Positions 1-7,976 of a stretch of 36,209 nucleotides of DNA are shown one piece after another. The position numbers were made by a program, and so were the translations under genes. Source of the stretch: Leptospiraceae bacterium (GTDB lineage: Bacteria > Spirochaetota > Leptospiria > Turneriellales > Turneriellaceae). The DNA lies in assembly GCA_020440825.1 (NCBI GenBank), contig JAGRNJ010000014.1, positions 1 through 36,209 on the forward strand. Direction: 5' to 3'. How positions within the stretch are numbered: the stretch's first letter is position 1; every line of letters begins with the position of its first letter. The notes under the pieces were generated by a model. The model saw only the letters and a program-made list of their open reading frames with translations. It did no database searches and was not told the origin of the DNA.

Positions 1-1
1 G

Positions 2-955
2 ATGAGGCAAATGATCACCGCAGGAAATCGTTACTGCAGGCAAAGGTGGGGGCAGATTCCTGTCAACAATGCGATCATAGATGAGTTTTTGACCGTTGAG
101 GGAAAAAATACGCTGAATAAAGGCTGCAATCGCTGTTTTGAGAGTCTCGTGGCAGGCTGTAATAATTATTTTCAGATGAATGATCGTAGACCTGACAAAG
201 ACTTGCTTCTCGTACGTCGAATGTTTCCCGCAGATGGGTATGACTGTTATTCGGTGGGCTTTATACAACCTTACATGATGCACAACATATTGCAATGTCG
301 TAATCTGACCATGCTCGATATAGACTGGCGCATTCATGACGGTCATCATCAGCTTCTCAAAGCATTTCAAAAGTATGAAATTTCAGACGCAAATTCTCTT
401 GATCAAATGTTGAATCGAATAAATCTAGCCTGGATTGCCCGTCTCGGTAGAGGCATCACGTCTGCTGATATGTCTTCGAATACTAAAGCAAGTCTCGAAT
501 TGATTTGCGGTGCAAATTCAGCGGTGCATTGTCGCTATCATCTGTTGAGATTTGCCCGCAGCAAGAGCTTCATCCGCTCAGTTCATCTATCCATTTCTGC
601 CTTGCATTCGACACCGTTTGAACCAAAAGCTGCTGACAATATGAAGATCATTTTTTTAAGCAATGCTATTGAAGATGTTTACACTTCCCGCGACCAATTC
701 AACTCTATGCTGCAAAATCTCAATTCTGCATTGCTCCCGGGACAAAAAGCAGTTTTAATACATCATGTCTCTATAAACGAAAATTTTGGTTTATATGAAT
801 TTACAGCAAGTCGCCAGGCAGGCGAAATAAAGACTATCTGCAAAGATATCTACCACAACAGTTTCTTTCATCGCAAAAGCAAATATTACCAGACCTATTT
901 CGATCAAGTAACCATCAGTTCCGAAAGTGTTCCCACCTGTCACTCACTGATTTAG
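2..955 (+). CDS. Unrecognised protein, possibly 5'-truncated
   Basis: I do not recognise this family. The frame is open from the second base of the window, so the ATG at 2 may be internal and the true start may lie upstream. The visible 317 residues carry no signal peptide or membrane segment. There is a Cys-containing stretch (GCNRCFESLVAGC, about residues 41-53) and a block LTMLDIDWRIHDGH (about 102-115). Further on, IIFLSNAIEDVY...LLPGQKAVLIHH (about 216-255) resembles the later beta-strands of a Rossmann-type SAM methyltransferase, where an acidic strand end and a 'SN-(V/A)-IE' motif are common. No clear glycine-rich motif I is visible, so methyltransferase-like is only a suggestion. It is convergent with the amidotransferase gene and about 55 bases from it. 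Codon use looks like that of a real gene. Being a gene is fairly sure; function is unknown. Confidence 0.7.
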   Translation: MRQMITAGNRYCRQRWGQIPVNNAIIDEFLTVEGKNTLNKGCNRCFESLVAGCNNYFQMNDRRPDKDLLLVRRMFPADGYDCYSVGFIQPYMMHNILQCRNLTMLDIDWRIHDGHHQLLKAFQKYEISDANSLDQMLNRINLAWIARLGRGITSADMSSNTKASLELICGANSAVHCRYHLLRFARSKSFIRSVHLSISALHSTPFEPKAADNMKIIFLSNAIEDVYTSRDQFNSMLQNLNSALLPGQKAVLIHHVSINENFGLYEFTASRQAGEIKTICKDIYHNSFFHRKSKYYQTYFDQVTISSESVPTCHSLI

Positions 956-1010
956 ATTGTTTCTGGCAAAACTTACAAATTTAAAAATTTTCACACAGCA
1001 AAAAAAAGAA

Positions 1011-1724
1011 TCAGCTTCGGGTAGGTTCTAATTTGGTCATTTCAAGAAAGTTAACTAAAAGAGATGAAGCATTTTTTTGCATAGACAGAGAGACTTTCGC
1101 AAAATCTTTTAATAGAAAGTCTAATGGTATTTTTCCCAGTTCCCGGTCTTTGCTATGCCATTCAATCAGCATTTCTCTGTTGATTTCTATATGAGATTGT
1201 ATTCCCATCGTGAAATTGTTCACGAGTACAAGTTGGTTTAAGCAGTGTTTACCACTGGCAAGCAAGTGCATAGAGTCTGTCAGAGCCACTGTCTCACCGT
1301 GCAATTGAAAAACGGGAATTGAAGATTCCCATTGCTCCACTAGACGGTGGTCTTTGCCGGTTTTTTCTATGCTAAACAGGCTACCGTCAGGGTCTTGAAA
1401 ACCGATTTCAGGAACGGGAGATCGCTCAACCTTGCCACCTGCTGCTTTAACTGCCAGCTGTAAACCCAGACAAACCCCGAAAATTGGTGTCTGCCTGCGC
1501 ATTTGTTCCTGCAGAAATGCAAGTTCATTGAGTATTTGAGGTGAATTATCATTGGCGCTAGCCGGACCTCCCATTACCATGATTAAGTCAAAATTTACCT
1601 GCGGTATATTTTCGCCATTCGAGAGATCAGTTTCTACACACTGAAAACCCGAATTGAGCAGTATTTTCTGGTATTCCCCTGCCCCTTCATGGCTTATATT
1701 TTTGAGAATTAAGGCGGTTTTCAT
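1011..1724 (-). CDS. Class I glutamine amidotransferase-like protein (GMP synthase GATase-type domain)
   Basis: A stand-alone 237-residue class I glutamine amidotransferase. The nucleophile elbow GVCLGLQL places the catalytic Cys at 85. The His/Glu pair is in QSHIEIN (His178, Glu180); most family members have Q-F-H-P-E here, so the intervening Pro is missing but the triad is intact. An early MGGPASANDN loop matches the oxyanion region. Such stand-alone proteins usually hydrolyse glutamine or gamma-glutamyl compounds, or serve amino-group transfer with an unlinked synthase; the substrate cannot be read from the sequence. It is divergent from rpmA, with about 90 bases between the starts, and is not obviously part of an operon. 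The ATG at 1724 gives a normal N-terminus (MKTALILKNI). Enzyme class is secure, the specific role unknown. Confidence 0.88.
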   Translation of the reverse strand: MKTALILKNISHEGAGEYQKILLNSGFQCVETDLSNGENIPQVNFDLIMVMGGPASANDNSPQILNELAFLQEQMRRQTPIFGVCLGLQLAVKAAGGKVERSPVPEIGFQDPDGSLFSIEKTGKDHRLVEQWESSIPVFQLHGETVALTDSMHLLASGKHCLNQLVLVNNFTMGIQSHIEINREMLIEWHSKDRELGKIPLDFLLKDFAKVSLSMQKNASSLLVNFLEMTKLEPTRS

Positions 1725-1779
1725 GGGTTACAACATATATCTGTTGGCGATCGACAATCATAAATAGAGTACAGAAAAC

Positions 1780-1807
1780 TTGACAGACTGTCTCAATAGT
1801 ATTGTTA
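1780..1807 (+). promoter_or_regulatory. Candidate promoter for rpmA-obgE
   Basis: A perfect -35 hexamer TTGACA lies at 1780-1785. The best -10-like hexamer at a usable distance is TTGTTA (1802-1807, 16-base spacer), which is weak; TATTGT (1800-1805) is better but only 14 bases away. If real, transcription would begin at or close to the rpmA ATG at 1814, leaving little or no leader. It is the only good -35 in the gap. Confidence 0.3.
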
Positions 1808-1813
1808 CGACGT

Positions 1814-2071
1814 ATGGCACATAAGAAAGGTGGCGGTTCGTCTAAAAACGGTCGCGATTCAAATGCACAACGTTTGGGTATCAAAAAATATGGCGGAGAG
1901 CTGGTTACTGCCGGTTCGATACTCGTGCGCCAGCGTGGTACCCGATACCATGCAGGCAATAACGTACGGGTAGCAAAAGACGATAGTCTTTTCACAACCG
2001 TAGATGGTCACGTAAAATTCGAATGGGTAACCAAAGCGAAACAACGTATCTCTGTCTATCCGGTAAGTTAA
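1814..2071 (+). CDS. rpmA: 50S ribosomal protein L27
   Basis: Ribosomal protein L27, 85 residues, part of the large subunit near the peptidyl-transferase centre. The N-terminus [20 protein letters not shown] is the family signature, and [10 protein letters not shown] and [16 protein letters not shown] follow as expected. The ATG at 1814 is chosen because it gives the standard N-terminus; an upstream in-frame TTG at 1802 would add four residues without family support. There is no cleavable extension of the kind seen in Firmicutes. obgE follows after 8 bases, the usual order. rplU (L21), which normally precedes rpmA in this operon, is absent: the upstream neighbour is a divergent amidotransferase gene. 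Identity is very secure. Confidence 0.97.
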   Translation: MAHKKGGGSSKNGRDSNAQRLGIKKYGGELVTAGSILVRQRGTRYHAGNNVRVAKDDSLFTTVDGHVKFEWVTKAKQRISVYPVS

Positions 2072-2079
2072 GTTAAGCA

Positions 2080-3090
2080 TTGCACCGCTTTGTTGACGAA
2101 ATCAATATTCGCATAAAAGCGGGCGACGGCGGCGCAGGCTGTGTCTCGTTTTTGCATGAAAAATTTCTCGAATTTGGTGGTCCCGACGGTGGCGACGGGG
2201 GAGACGGCGGCGATGTGTTCATCGTTGCCGACAACCGTATACTCACCTTATCTCACCTGAGAGAAAATAAGCTCTATAAAGCCCAGAATGGTAAACCCGG
2301 TATGGGGTCACAATGTTCTGGAAAACGCGGTCGAGACCTTACTCTCAAAGTCCCGTTTGGTACTCAACTGATAGATGCCGATTCTGGCGATGTAGTTCAT
2401 GACTTTTTAGATACTGAAGTAATTCGTATTGCAACGGGTGCTCGCGGCGGCAAAGGAAATGCGTTTTTCAAATCGGCTACTCGCCAGGCTCCCCGGTTTG
2501 CACAACCGGGAGAAACAACTGAAGAACACCCCTATACACTCTCTCTCAAATTGATTGCAGATATCGGGCTGGTGGGATTCCCCAATGCAGGAAAGTCTAC
2601 ATTGCTCAAGGCTCTTACCAGAGCGAATCCTCGTATTGCTTCCTATCCATTTACAACCATAAGCCCCAACCTCGGCGTTATTGAAGATGATGTCCTGGGA
2701 CAGATTTTAGTCGCAGATATTCCCGGAATTCTTGAGGGGGCTTCGAAGGGGTACGGATTGGGACTCTCATTCTTAAAACATATTGAACGAGTACGGCTTA
2801 TCGTGTATGTACTTGATCTGGGGACATCCCACCTCGAAGAAGAGCTCCGTATTTTACAATCTGAATTACAGACCTATAATGCCGAGTTGCTGAGCCGGCC
2901 GTTTTTGATTCTGCTCAATAAAGCTGACCTTATTGAAGACCGGGAGTTCTTAAATGAGTGGGTAGATTCGTTTCGAAAACTAAACGTTCAACCTCTCACG
3001 ATTTCAGCTTTGAGCGGTGAAGGTGTTTCTGAAATTCGGGAAACTCTTCGCTCAATGATTGCCAAACTGCGTAACTCGACAGAAGAATAA
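2080..3090 (+). CDS. obgE: Obg/CgtA GTPase
   Basis: Conserved GTPase acting in 50S ribosome maturation and stress or growth control. Residues 1-158 form the glycine-rich Obg fold (KAGDGGAGCVSF, GGPDGGDGGDGGDV, ARGGKGNAFF). The G domain follows: G1 GFPNAGKST (166-174), G2 in the YPFTT region (189-193), G3 DIPG (213-216), G4 NKAD (280-283) and G5 SAL (309-311). At 336 residues it is the short form and lacks the C-terminal OCT domain found in some species. The start is a TTG at 2080, 8 bases after the rpmA stop; it gives the normal N-terminus (HRFVDEINIRIKAGDGG). Translation probably depends on coupling with rpmA, since no strong Shine-Dalgarno is seen. Function is secure. Confidence 0.96.
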   Translation: MHRFVDEINIRIKAGDGGAGCVSFLHEKFLEFGGPDGGDGGDGGDVFIVADNRILTLSHLRENKLYKAQNGKPGMGSQCSGKRGRDLTLKVPFGTQLIDADSGDVVHDFLDTEVIRIATGARGGKGNAFFKSATRQAPRFAQPGETTEEHPYTLSLKLIADIGLVGFPNAGKSTLLKALTRANPRIASYPFTTISPNLGVIEDDVLGQILVADIPGILEGASKGYGLGLSFLKHIERVRLIVYVLDLGTSHLEEELRILQSELQTYNAELLSRPFLILLNKADLIEDREFLNEWVDSFRKLNVQPLTISALSGEGVSEIRETLRSMIAKLRNSTEE

Positions 3091-3142
3091 TTTTTCTTGG
3101 CAAAACGTGTGTCTTATCTCAATTGACGGTAAGGAACCTTGA

Positions 3143-5503
3143 GTGCAGGAAAATCCGACCAGCGTAGCTCTGAGAGCAGATTCTCCCGTTGCCCGTGATG
3201 AACGGGGTCATTATTTAAAAATTCATCCCGAATTTATTGAATCTGCACGCTTTGTTTTGAAATCTGCTGCCAGTCTTATTGAAGCTGAGTCAGCAAAGAT
3301 GATTTTATTTGCAGATCAGGGTAAAACCAAAGTTATTCGATTCCGTTCTGACTCGGTTTTACCAATCGAGCGACAGCTCATAAACCGTTGTGTAAAACAG
3401 GCCGAAACTTTTTTTATTCATCGCGAACAAATTGTATACGATAGAAAAGGTGAATCGATTGGGCGTGCACCCCGGTCTTACCTACTGTCTCCCATACAGG
3501 CTGACTCACAGATTGTCCTTGGGGCAATAATGCTCGAAGATAAAGTCGGGTCTATTTTTTTTAATGAATCTGATGTTTCTCTTGCAACGGCATTCTGCCG
3601 CACATTCGGGCGATTACTCTACAGTTCAGTCTCTGACGGCAACAACGCTCCTCTCATGGTTCATTTTGCGTCTAATCTTTATACTCTACTTGAAAACCTG
3701 TATCTCTATAAGTCTAACCTGGACAGTAATTTTCTTCTCTCAGAAGTTATCAAAGTTTCAAAAATGATCAACTCTACTCTCGATCTGCAGAGTCTTTTAG
3801 AATCGATCATGGACTCGGCCAAGGTTGTTCTCAAGGCCGAAGGTGCATCTTTAATGCTTATTGACAAAAAAACCAATGAGTTGTACTTCAATATTATTGC
3901 CGGTGAGAAAGAGCGTGCGTTAAAAGAAATGCGTATACCTATGGGGGTTGGCATTGCCGGTCTAGTCGCACAAACCCGAAAATCTCAAATTGTAAATGAT
4001 GCCCAGAATGATCCCAGAGTTTTCAAAGGTGCAGATGAAAAAATTGGGTTCGTGACTCGCAATCTTATTGCAACCCCTCTCATGGTACGCAATAAGGTTA
4101 TCGGGGTTATCGAAGTAATCAATTCGATTGGTCGGGAAGAATTCACAGATAAAGACCTTGAACTTTTTACAACCTTCTCTGAACAGGCTGCTCTTGCTAT
4201 TCACAATCGTGAACTTATTGACTCTCTCAAAGATATCAACCGCGAATTGAAAAAGAAAGTTCATGAACTTTCTTCTCTGCATGAGATCAGTAAAGCACTG
4301 ATTTCAACCCTGAATGAAAAAGATTTATTTGATTCAGTAGTAAGAATTATAGCAGATGAACTCGAAGCAGAAAGGGTTTCTATACTTGTATTTAACGAAG
4401 AAAACAGTGCATTAGAGATTATCTCTCAATCGGGCCTAAAAGTTGGCAATGATGATAGTACAGAGGCTTCCCTTTATGACTCCCTTTCGGGATATGCTTT
4501 TGAAAAAAATGAGGTAATTTTTTCCAATAATCTTGAAAACGGACCTTTTCAAAAATTCTATAATCCAGAAAGATACGAAACCGGTTACTGTATTGTACAT
4601 CCGCTCTCTCAGGGAGACCAAAAATATGGGGTAATCAATATCAGTGATAAAACCCAGTTATCGGGCTTTACCGATGATGATTATCGTCTGGTTGCAACGA
4701 TCTCTGGACAGATTACCAAGGCTATTCAAAATTTTAGACTTCTCGAAGAGATGATCGAGAAAAAAGCCTATGAGAAAGAACTTGAAATTACCTCATCGAT
4801 TCAAAAATCTATTTTACCAACCAAAAAAGCGGGCACTGCTCATTTTGATGTTGGGGTAATGTCAGTACCTGCCAAAGTCATGGGTGGTGATTTCTATGAT
4901 TTTTTCCATTTCGATGAATCTGAATACGGATTTCTAATTGCAGATGTTTCAGGTAAAAGTCTGCCGGCGGCACTATTTATGGCCGTTACCAGCTCTATTT
5001 TAAGAACTCTGGGCGCCGAGAACCCCACTCCCGCTGATCTTCTGTTTAAGGCAAATGATCTGATCTATAAAGCCTCTCAGTCTGGAATGTTTGTGACTGT
5101 TTTTTATACGCGCTACAATGTAAACAGTCGTGAACTTTCATTCAGCTCTGCCGGTCACAATGAACAGTTGGTCTACCGTCATGACACACATGAACTGGAA
5201 GTATTGAGAACCAAAGGTCGTCCACTGGGAGTCATTGATTCAGAGCTGCACGGTCCCTTTGGTCAATCGAGTACTTTTTTGCGGCCATCAGATCTGTTGA
5301 TTTTGTATACTGACGGAGTGACAGAAGCAATCAATGAGAAAAACGAAGAATTCGGAATGGAACGTTTTAAGTCGATAATCGAAGAAACTCATCTTTTGAG
5401 TGCAGAACAGATCACCAAACGAATTTATCGGGAAGTCAGGGAATTCTGCGGAAACGAACCTAACTTTGATGATTTTACCCTGCTGGTAATTAAGGTGGTG
5501 TGA
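3143..5503 (+). CDS. Multi-GAF PP2C-type serine phosphatase (RsbU/SpoIIE family)
   Basis: A cytosolic signalling phosphatase of 786 residues. An N-terminal GAF-like region (about 20-165) is followed by two clearer GAF domains (about 205-360 and 378-540), a short helical linker, and a SpoIIE/RsbU-type PP2C domain (about 555-786). Metal-binding acids are present: GGDFYD (Asp583, Asp586), ADVSGK (Asp601), TDG (Asp724) and FDDF (Asp776/777). This class dephosphorylates a phospho-STAS antagonist in partner-switching pathways, and the two genes that follow are the matching kinase and antagonist. The start is GTG at 3143 with AAGGAA at 3131-3136. The stop abuts the next ATG (TGA then ATG at 5504), so translation is probably coupled. 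The GAF ligands are unknown. There are no membrane segments, so the input should be cytoplasmic or come through a protein partner. Confidence 0.93.
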   Translation: MQENPTSVALRADSPVARDERGHYLKIHPEFIESARFVLKSAASLIEAESAKMILFADQGKTKVIRFRSDSVLPIERQLINRCVKQAETFFIHREQIVYDRKGESIGRAPRSYLLSPIQADSQIVLGAIMLEDKVGSIFFNESDVSLATAFCRTFGRLLYSSVSDGNNAPLMVHFASNLYTLLENLYLYKSNLDSNFLLSEVIKVSKMINSTLDLQSLLESIMDSAKVVLKAEGASLMLIDKKTNELYFNIIAGEKERALKEMRIPMGVGIAGLVAQTRKSQIVNDAQNDPRVFKGADEKIGFVTRNLIATPLMVRNKVIGVIEVINSIGREEFTDKDLELFTTFSEQAALAIHNRELIDSLKDINRELKKKVHELSSLHEISKALISTLNEKDLFDSVVRIIADELEAERVSILVFNEENSALEIISQSGLKVGNDDSTEASLYDSLSGYAFEKNEVIFSNNLENGPFQKFYNPERYETGYCIVHPLSQGDQKYGVINISDKTQLSGFTDDDYRLVATISGQITKAIQNFRLLEEMIEKKAYEKELEITSSIQKSILPTKKAGTAHFDVGVMSVPAKVMGGDFYDFFHFDESEYGFLIADVSGKSLPAALFMAVTSSILRTLGAENPTPADLLFKANDLIYKASQSGMFVTVFYTRYNVNSRELSFSSAGHNEQLVYRHDTHELEVLRTKGRPLGVIDSELHGPFGQSSTFLRPSDLLILYTDGVTEAINEKNEEFGMERFKSIIEETHLLSAEQITKRIYREVREFCGNEPNFDDFTLLVIKVV

Positions 5504-5947
5504 ATGAACAGATCTGCAGTCACACAGAAATATTCAGAAAAATTCACGGCCACAATTCATGAAGTGCCCAAGATAAAAGAGTTTGTTGAAAAAACCCTGA
5601 AAGATTGGTTTGTGCGAGAAGAAGACTTACAGGATATCGTGCTTGCATCAGATGAAGCGGCAACGAATATTGTTATGCATGCTTATAATGGTGAGAATAA
5701 GCAGGAAAACACCTTGAAAATCATGATCAAAAAAAAGGGCAACCTGATTGAAATAGATATGGAAGATACCGGGCTTACGTTTGATATTCGTACGCTACCC
5801 AAGCCAGATATTCAATTAAATTTGAAAGGCCAGAAAAGGGGGGGCTTTGGTGTATTTCTGATGAAAACCCTGATGGATAAAATAAATTATAAACGAAAAA
5901 AAGATTGCAATGTTACAGTTCTTTTGAAAAAAATCAATGATGGCTGA
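5504..5947 (+). CDS. RsbW/SpoIIAB-like anti-sigma serine kinase (HATPase_c_2)
   Basis: A 147-residue GHKL-fold kinase of the anti-sigma type. The N box is ASDEAATNIVMHAY, with the candidate catalytic base Glu51 and Mg-coordinating Asn55. The G1 region is EDTGLTFD (about 87-94). The G2 loop with lid is RGGFGVFLMKTLMD. There is no histidine phospho-acceptor domain, which separates it from sensor kinases. In known systems such a protein phosphorylates the STAS antagonist on Ser and holds a sigma factor or other target. No sigma-factor gene lies in the window, so the target is unknown. Its ATG follows the phosphatase stop without a gap, preceded by AAGGTGGTG. The STAS gene is about 100 bases downstream. 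Family assignment is strong; the final target is open. Confidence 0.92.
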   Translation: MNRSAVTQKYSEKFTATIHEVPKIKEFVEKTLKDWFVREEDLQDIVLASDEAATNIVMHAYNGENKQENTLKIMIKKKGNLIEIDMEDTGLTFDIRTLPKPDIQLNLKGQKRGGFGVFLMKTLMDKINYKRKKDCNVTVLLKKINDG

Positions 5948-6043
5948 AATTTCAGGAAGTTTATTTACAGAGGGTCGGACAATTGAAAATCGTCGATAGT
6001 GCGATGCACACATAGAGAGAAATAGCATCGAGGGGAGATATAA

Positions 6044-6373
6044 ATGGTAAAAGTTAAAGAAACGAACGGAAACTTGATCGTCTATTTGAAAGGACGCTTA
6101 GATGTACATTTAAGCGGCGAAATCGAAAAAGATTTAAATCAACTAATTGAGAAAAAGCCAGATAAAGATCTTATTATTAATTTACTGGATATCGAATATA
6201 TGTCTTCGAGTGGCTTACGGGTACTCGTGGCAATTATGAGACTACTGAAGGGAAACAACAAAAATCTCAAACTTTGCCATTTGAATTCTGCAGTCAGAAA
6301 AATTTTTGAAGTGGTAGAATTGATGGATATGTTTGATATCTATGAAACAGAAGAAGAGGCTCTGAAAAGCTGA
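6044..6373 (+). CDS. STAS-domain anti-sigma factor antagonist (SpoIIAA/RsbV-like)
   Basis: A 109-residue single STAS domain. The phospho-acceptor loop is YMSSSGLRVL; alignment with the D/x-S-S-G motif of SpoIIAA makes Ser55 the likely phosphorylated residue (Ser54 and Ser56 are adjacent). It begins with the usual short beta strands (VKVKETNGNLIVYLKGRLD). It should switch between a phosphorylated form, made by the upstream kinase, and a dephosphorylated form, made by the upstream phosphatase, that sequesters the kinase. A GGGGAG Shine-Dalgarno sits just before the ATG at 6044. A FliG homologue starts 7 bases after its stop, suggesting the switch and that rotor-like protein are co-expressed. 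Confidence 0.93.
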   Translation: MVKVKETNGNLIVYLKGRLDVHLSGEIEKDLNQLIEKKPDKDLIINLLDIEYMSSSGLRVLVAIMRLLKGNNKNLKLCHLNSAVRKIFEVVELMDMFDIYETEEEALKS

Positions 6374-6380
6374 TCTTGAC

Positions 6381-7382
6381 ATGGCATCCGCGCAAAAGCT
6401 CGAAAAAGCTGCAAAAATGCTGCTTGCATTGGGCCCCGAAAGAGCAGCTGAGGTTTTGCGCCATTTAGATTCAGAATCTGTAGAAAAACTTGCTTTAATT
6501 ATCAGCCAGACCCCCAGTATAGATGCAAAAGAGGCAGATTCTCTGCTCTCTGAATTGCAGAAAGAAATAAAAAAACAACAGACAGAACTTCGAGGCGGCA
6601 AAGAAACTGCTCTTGAGTATCTCAAAAAGACTCTCGGTGAAGAAAAAGCTTCTGCCTATATTGATCGATTGCAGCAAGCAGAGTTGCATCGTAACTTTAA
6701 AGAAGTCGAAGAGTATCCGCCTGAGTCAGTCGCTCAGGCATTAAAAACCGAGTCTGCACAGATGGTTGCACTGACCCTTGCCCAACTTACTCCGGTGTTT
6801 GCAGCAAAAGTACTCAAAGAAACGGAACCTGCAAAGCGGGGCCAGATTGCTGCCCGTCTAGCGAGACTGGGAAAGGTTTCGCCAGAAATTCTGCAAAAAA
6901 TACTCGAATCACTGTTAAGTAGACTAGAAACGATGGAAACCCAAACCTGGGATGATGCCCCGGGAGAAGAAAAACTGTCAGAAATTTTGGGATTTCTCGA
7001 TGCCGACCTGGAGAAAAATCTGCTCGAAAGTCTTGAGTCAGAAGATCCAGATATGGCCGAACGTGTACGCAGCAGGCTGTTTATGTTTGAAGATCTTATT
7101 CAGCTCAAACGGGATGAAATCCGCAGAATAATTGAAAGTGTTGATGATCCCAATGTATGGGCCCGGGCTCTGAAAGGGGTCGATAATGAATTGCAGCGTC
7201 ATGTCATGAGCAGCGTTTCGGCCAATCGAGCAGCTGACTTACACCAATTGATGGATGAAATAGGGCCCATTCTAAAGGCCGAGGCCGAACGCTATCGACG
7301 AATCATCATGCAGGCAGTTGAAGACCTTGACCGCGATGGAGAAATTTTTCTGCATCGCGACCGAGAAGATTTAGTTGAATGA
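6381..7382 (+). CDS. FliG-family flagellar motor switch protein homologue (probable paralogue)
   Basis: A 333-residue FliG homologue. The N-terminal domain starts with KLEKAAKMLLALGPERAAEV, like FliG-N. The C-terminal third has the clearest family match: FMFEDLIQL, ARALKGVDNELQRHVMSS and ANRAADLHQLMDEIGP, the torque-helix region. In the middle domain the usual E-H-P-Q motif, which contacts FliM, reads EEYPPES, so the His and Gln are replaced. Length is normal. FliG sits at the MS-ring/C-ring junction and transmits stator torque; spirochaetes commonly carry more than one FliG. No other flagellar gene is nearby; the company is a partner-switching module. Its 3' end overlaps the leuD stop by 12 bases, tail to tail. 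FliG homology is secure; whether it is the main rotor FliG or a specialised paralogue is uncertain, the latter more likely. Confidence 0.88.
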   Translation: MASAQKLEKAAKMLLALGPERAAEVLRHLDSESVEKLALIISQTPSIDAKEADSLLSELQKEIKKQQTELRGGKETALEYLKKTLGEEKASAYIDRLQQAELHRNFKEVEEYPPESVAQALKTESAQMVALTLAQLTPVFAAKVLKETEPAKRGQIAARLARLGKVSPEILQKILESLLSRLETMETQTWDDAPGEEKLSEILGFLDADLEKNLLESLESEDPDMAERVRSRLFMFEDLIQLKRDEIRRIIESVDDPNVWARALKGVDNELQRHVMSSVSANRAADLHQLMDEIGPILKAEAERYRRIIMQAVEDLDRDGEIFLHRDREDLVE

Positions 7383-7976
7383 AATCTGCAGATTTTTTTC
7401 GTAATGTTCTATTTCATTGGCAAATTGCAGGGTCCAGCCAATGTCATCCAGCCCTTTGAGCAATTTTTCTTTCAGCGCTGCTCGAATTTCAAACGAAAAC
7501 TGCAATGCAGAATTGTCTTTGCTGATCACCTTCTGGGAAGGCAAATCGATTTCATACTGGGCAGATGGGTTGGCCAAAGTATGTTGAAAAAGCGCATCTA
7601 CATTTTTGCTGGACAATACAATTGGCAGTATTCCGTTTTGAAAACAGTTATTGTAGAAGATATCTGCAAACGAAGGAGCAATAATAACGGTAAAGCCATA
7701 ATCCTGAAGTGCCCACGGTGCATGTTCTCTTGAACTGCCGCAGCCAAAATTATCCCGTGCGAGCAGTATTTTCGCATCTTTGAACTCTTTCTTGTTTAAT
7801 ACGAATTCTGGGTTTTCTTTACCCTGCATATCAAAGCGCCATTCATAGAATAAAAACTGCCCAAAGCCGGTTCGCTCTATTCTCTTTAAGAAATTTTTGG
7901 GAATAATCTGATCAGTATCTACATTCGCCGCATCTAACGGTGCAGCACTAGATATCAGGTTTTTAAATTCTTTCAT
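7371..7976 (-). CDS. leuD: 3-isopropylmalate dehydratase small subunit
   Basis: Small subunit of isopropylmalate isomerase in leucine synthesis, forming a heterodimer with LeuC in the cytoplasm. At 201 residues it has the family's usual length. [15 protein letters not shown] near residue 20 and the [16 protein letters not shown] block (about 94-109) are diagnostic; the latter carries the Ser-Arg that binds substrate. Its ATG at 7976 overlaps the leuC stop by 4 bases (ATGA), so the two are translationally coupled. Its stop overlaps the end of the convergent fliG-like gene. leuA and leuB are not in the window. Assignment is secure; homologous subunits act in related hydro-lyases (citraconate or homoaconitate), but the full-length LeuD form fits leucine synthesis best. 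Confidence 0.95.
   Translation of the reverse strand: MKEFKNLISSAAPLDAANVDTDQIIPKNFLKRIERTGFGQFLFYEWRFDMQGKENPEFVLNKKEFKDAKILLARDNFGCGSSREHAPWALQDYGFTVIIAPSFADIFYNNCFQNGILPIVLSSKNVDALFQHTLANPSAQYEIDLPSQKVISKDNSALQFSFEIRAALKEKLLKGLDDIGWTLQFANEIEHYEKNLQISFN

Noticed and set aside
956..1010. A/T-rich symmetry AAATTTAAAAATTT between the first two genes
   Set aside because: No G+C-containing stem; too weak to call a terminator.
5990..6003. Flagellar-type -10 (GTCGATAG) before the STAS gene
   Set aside because: No matching -35 element at the required distance.
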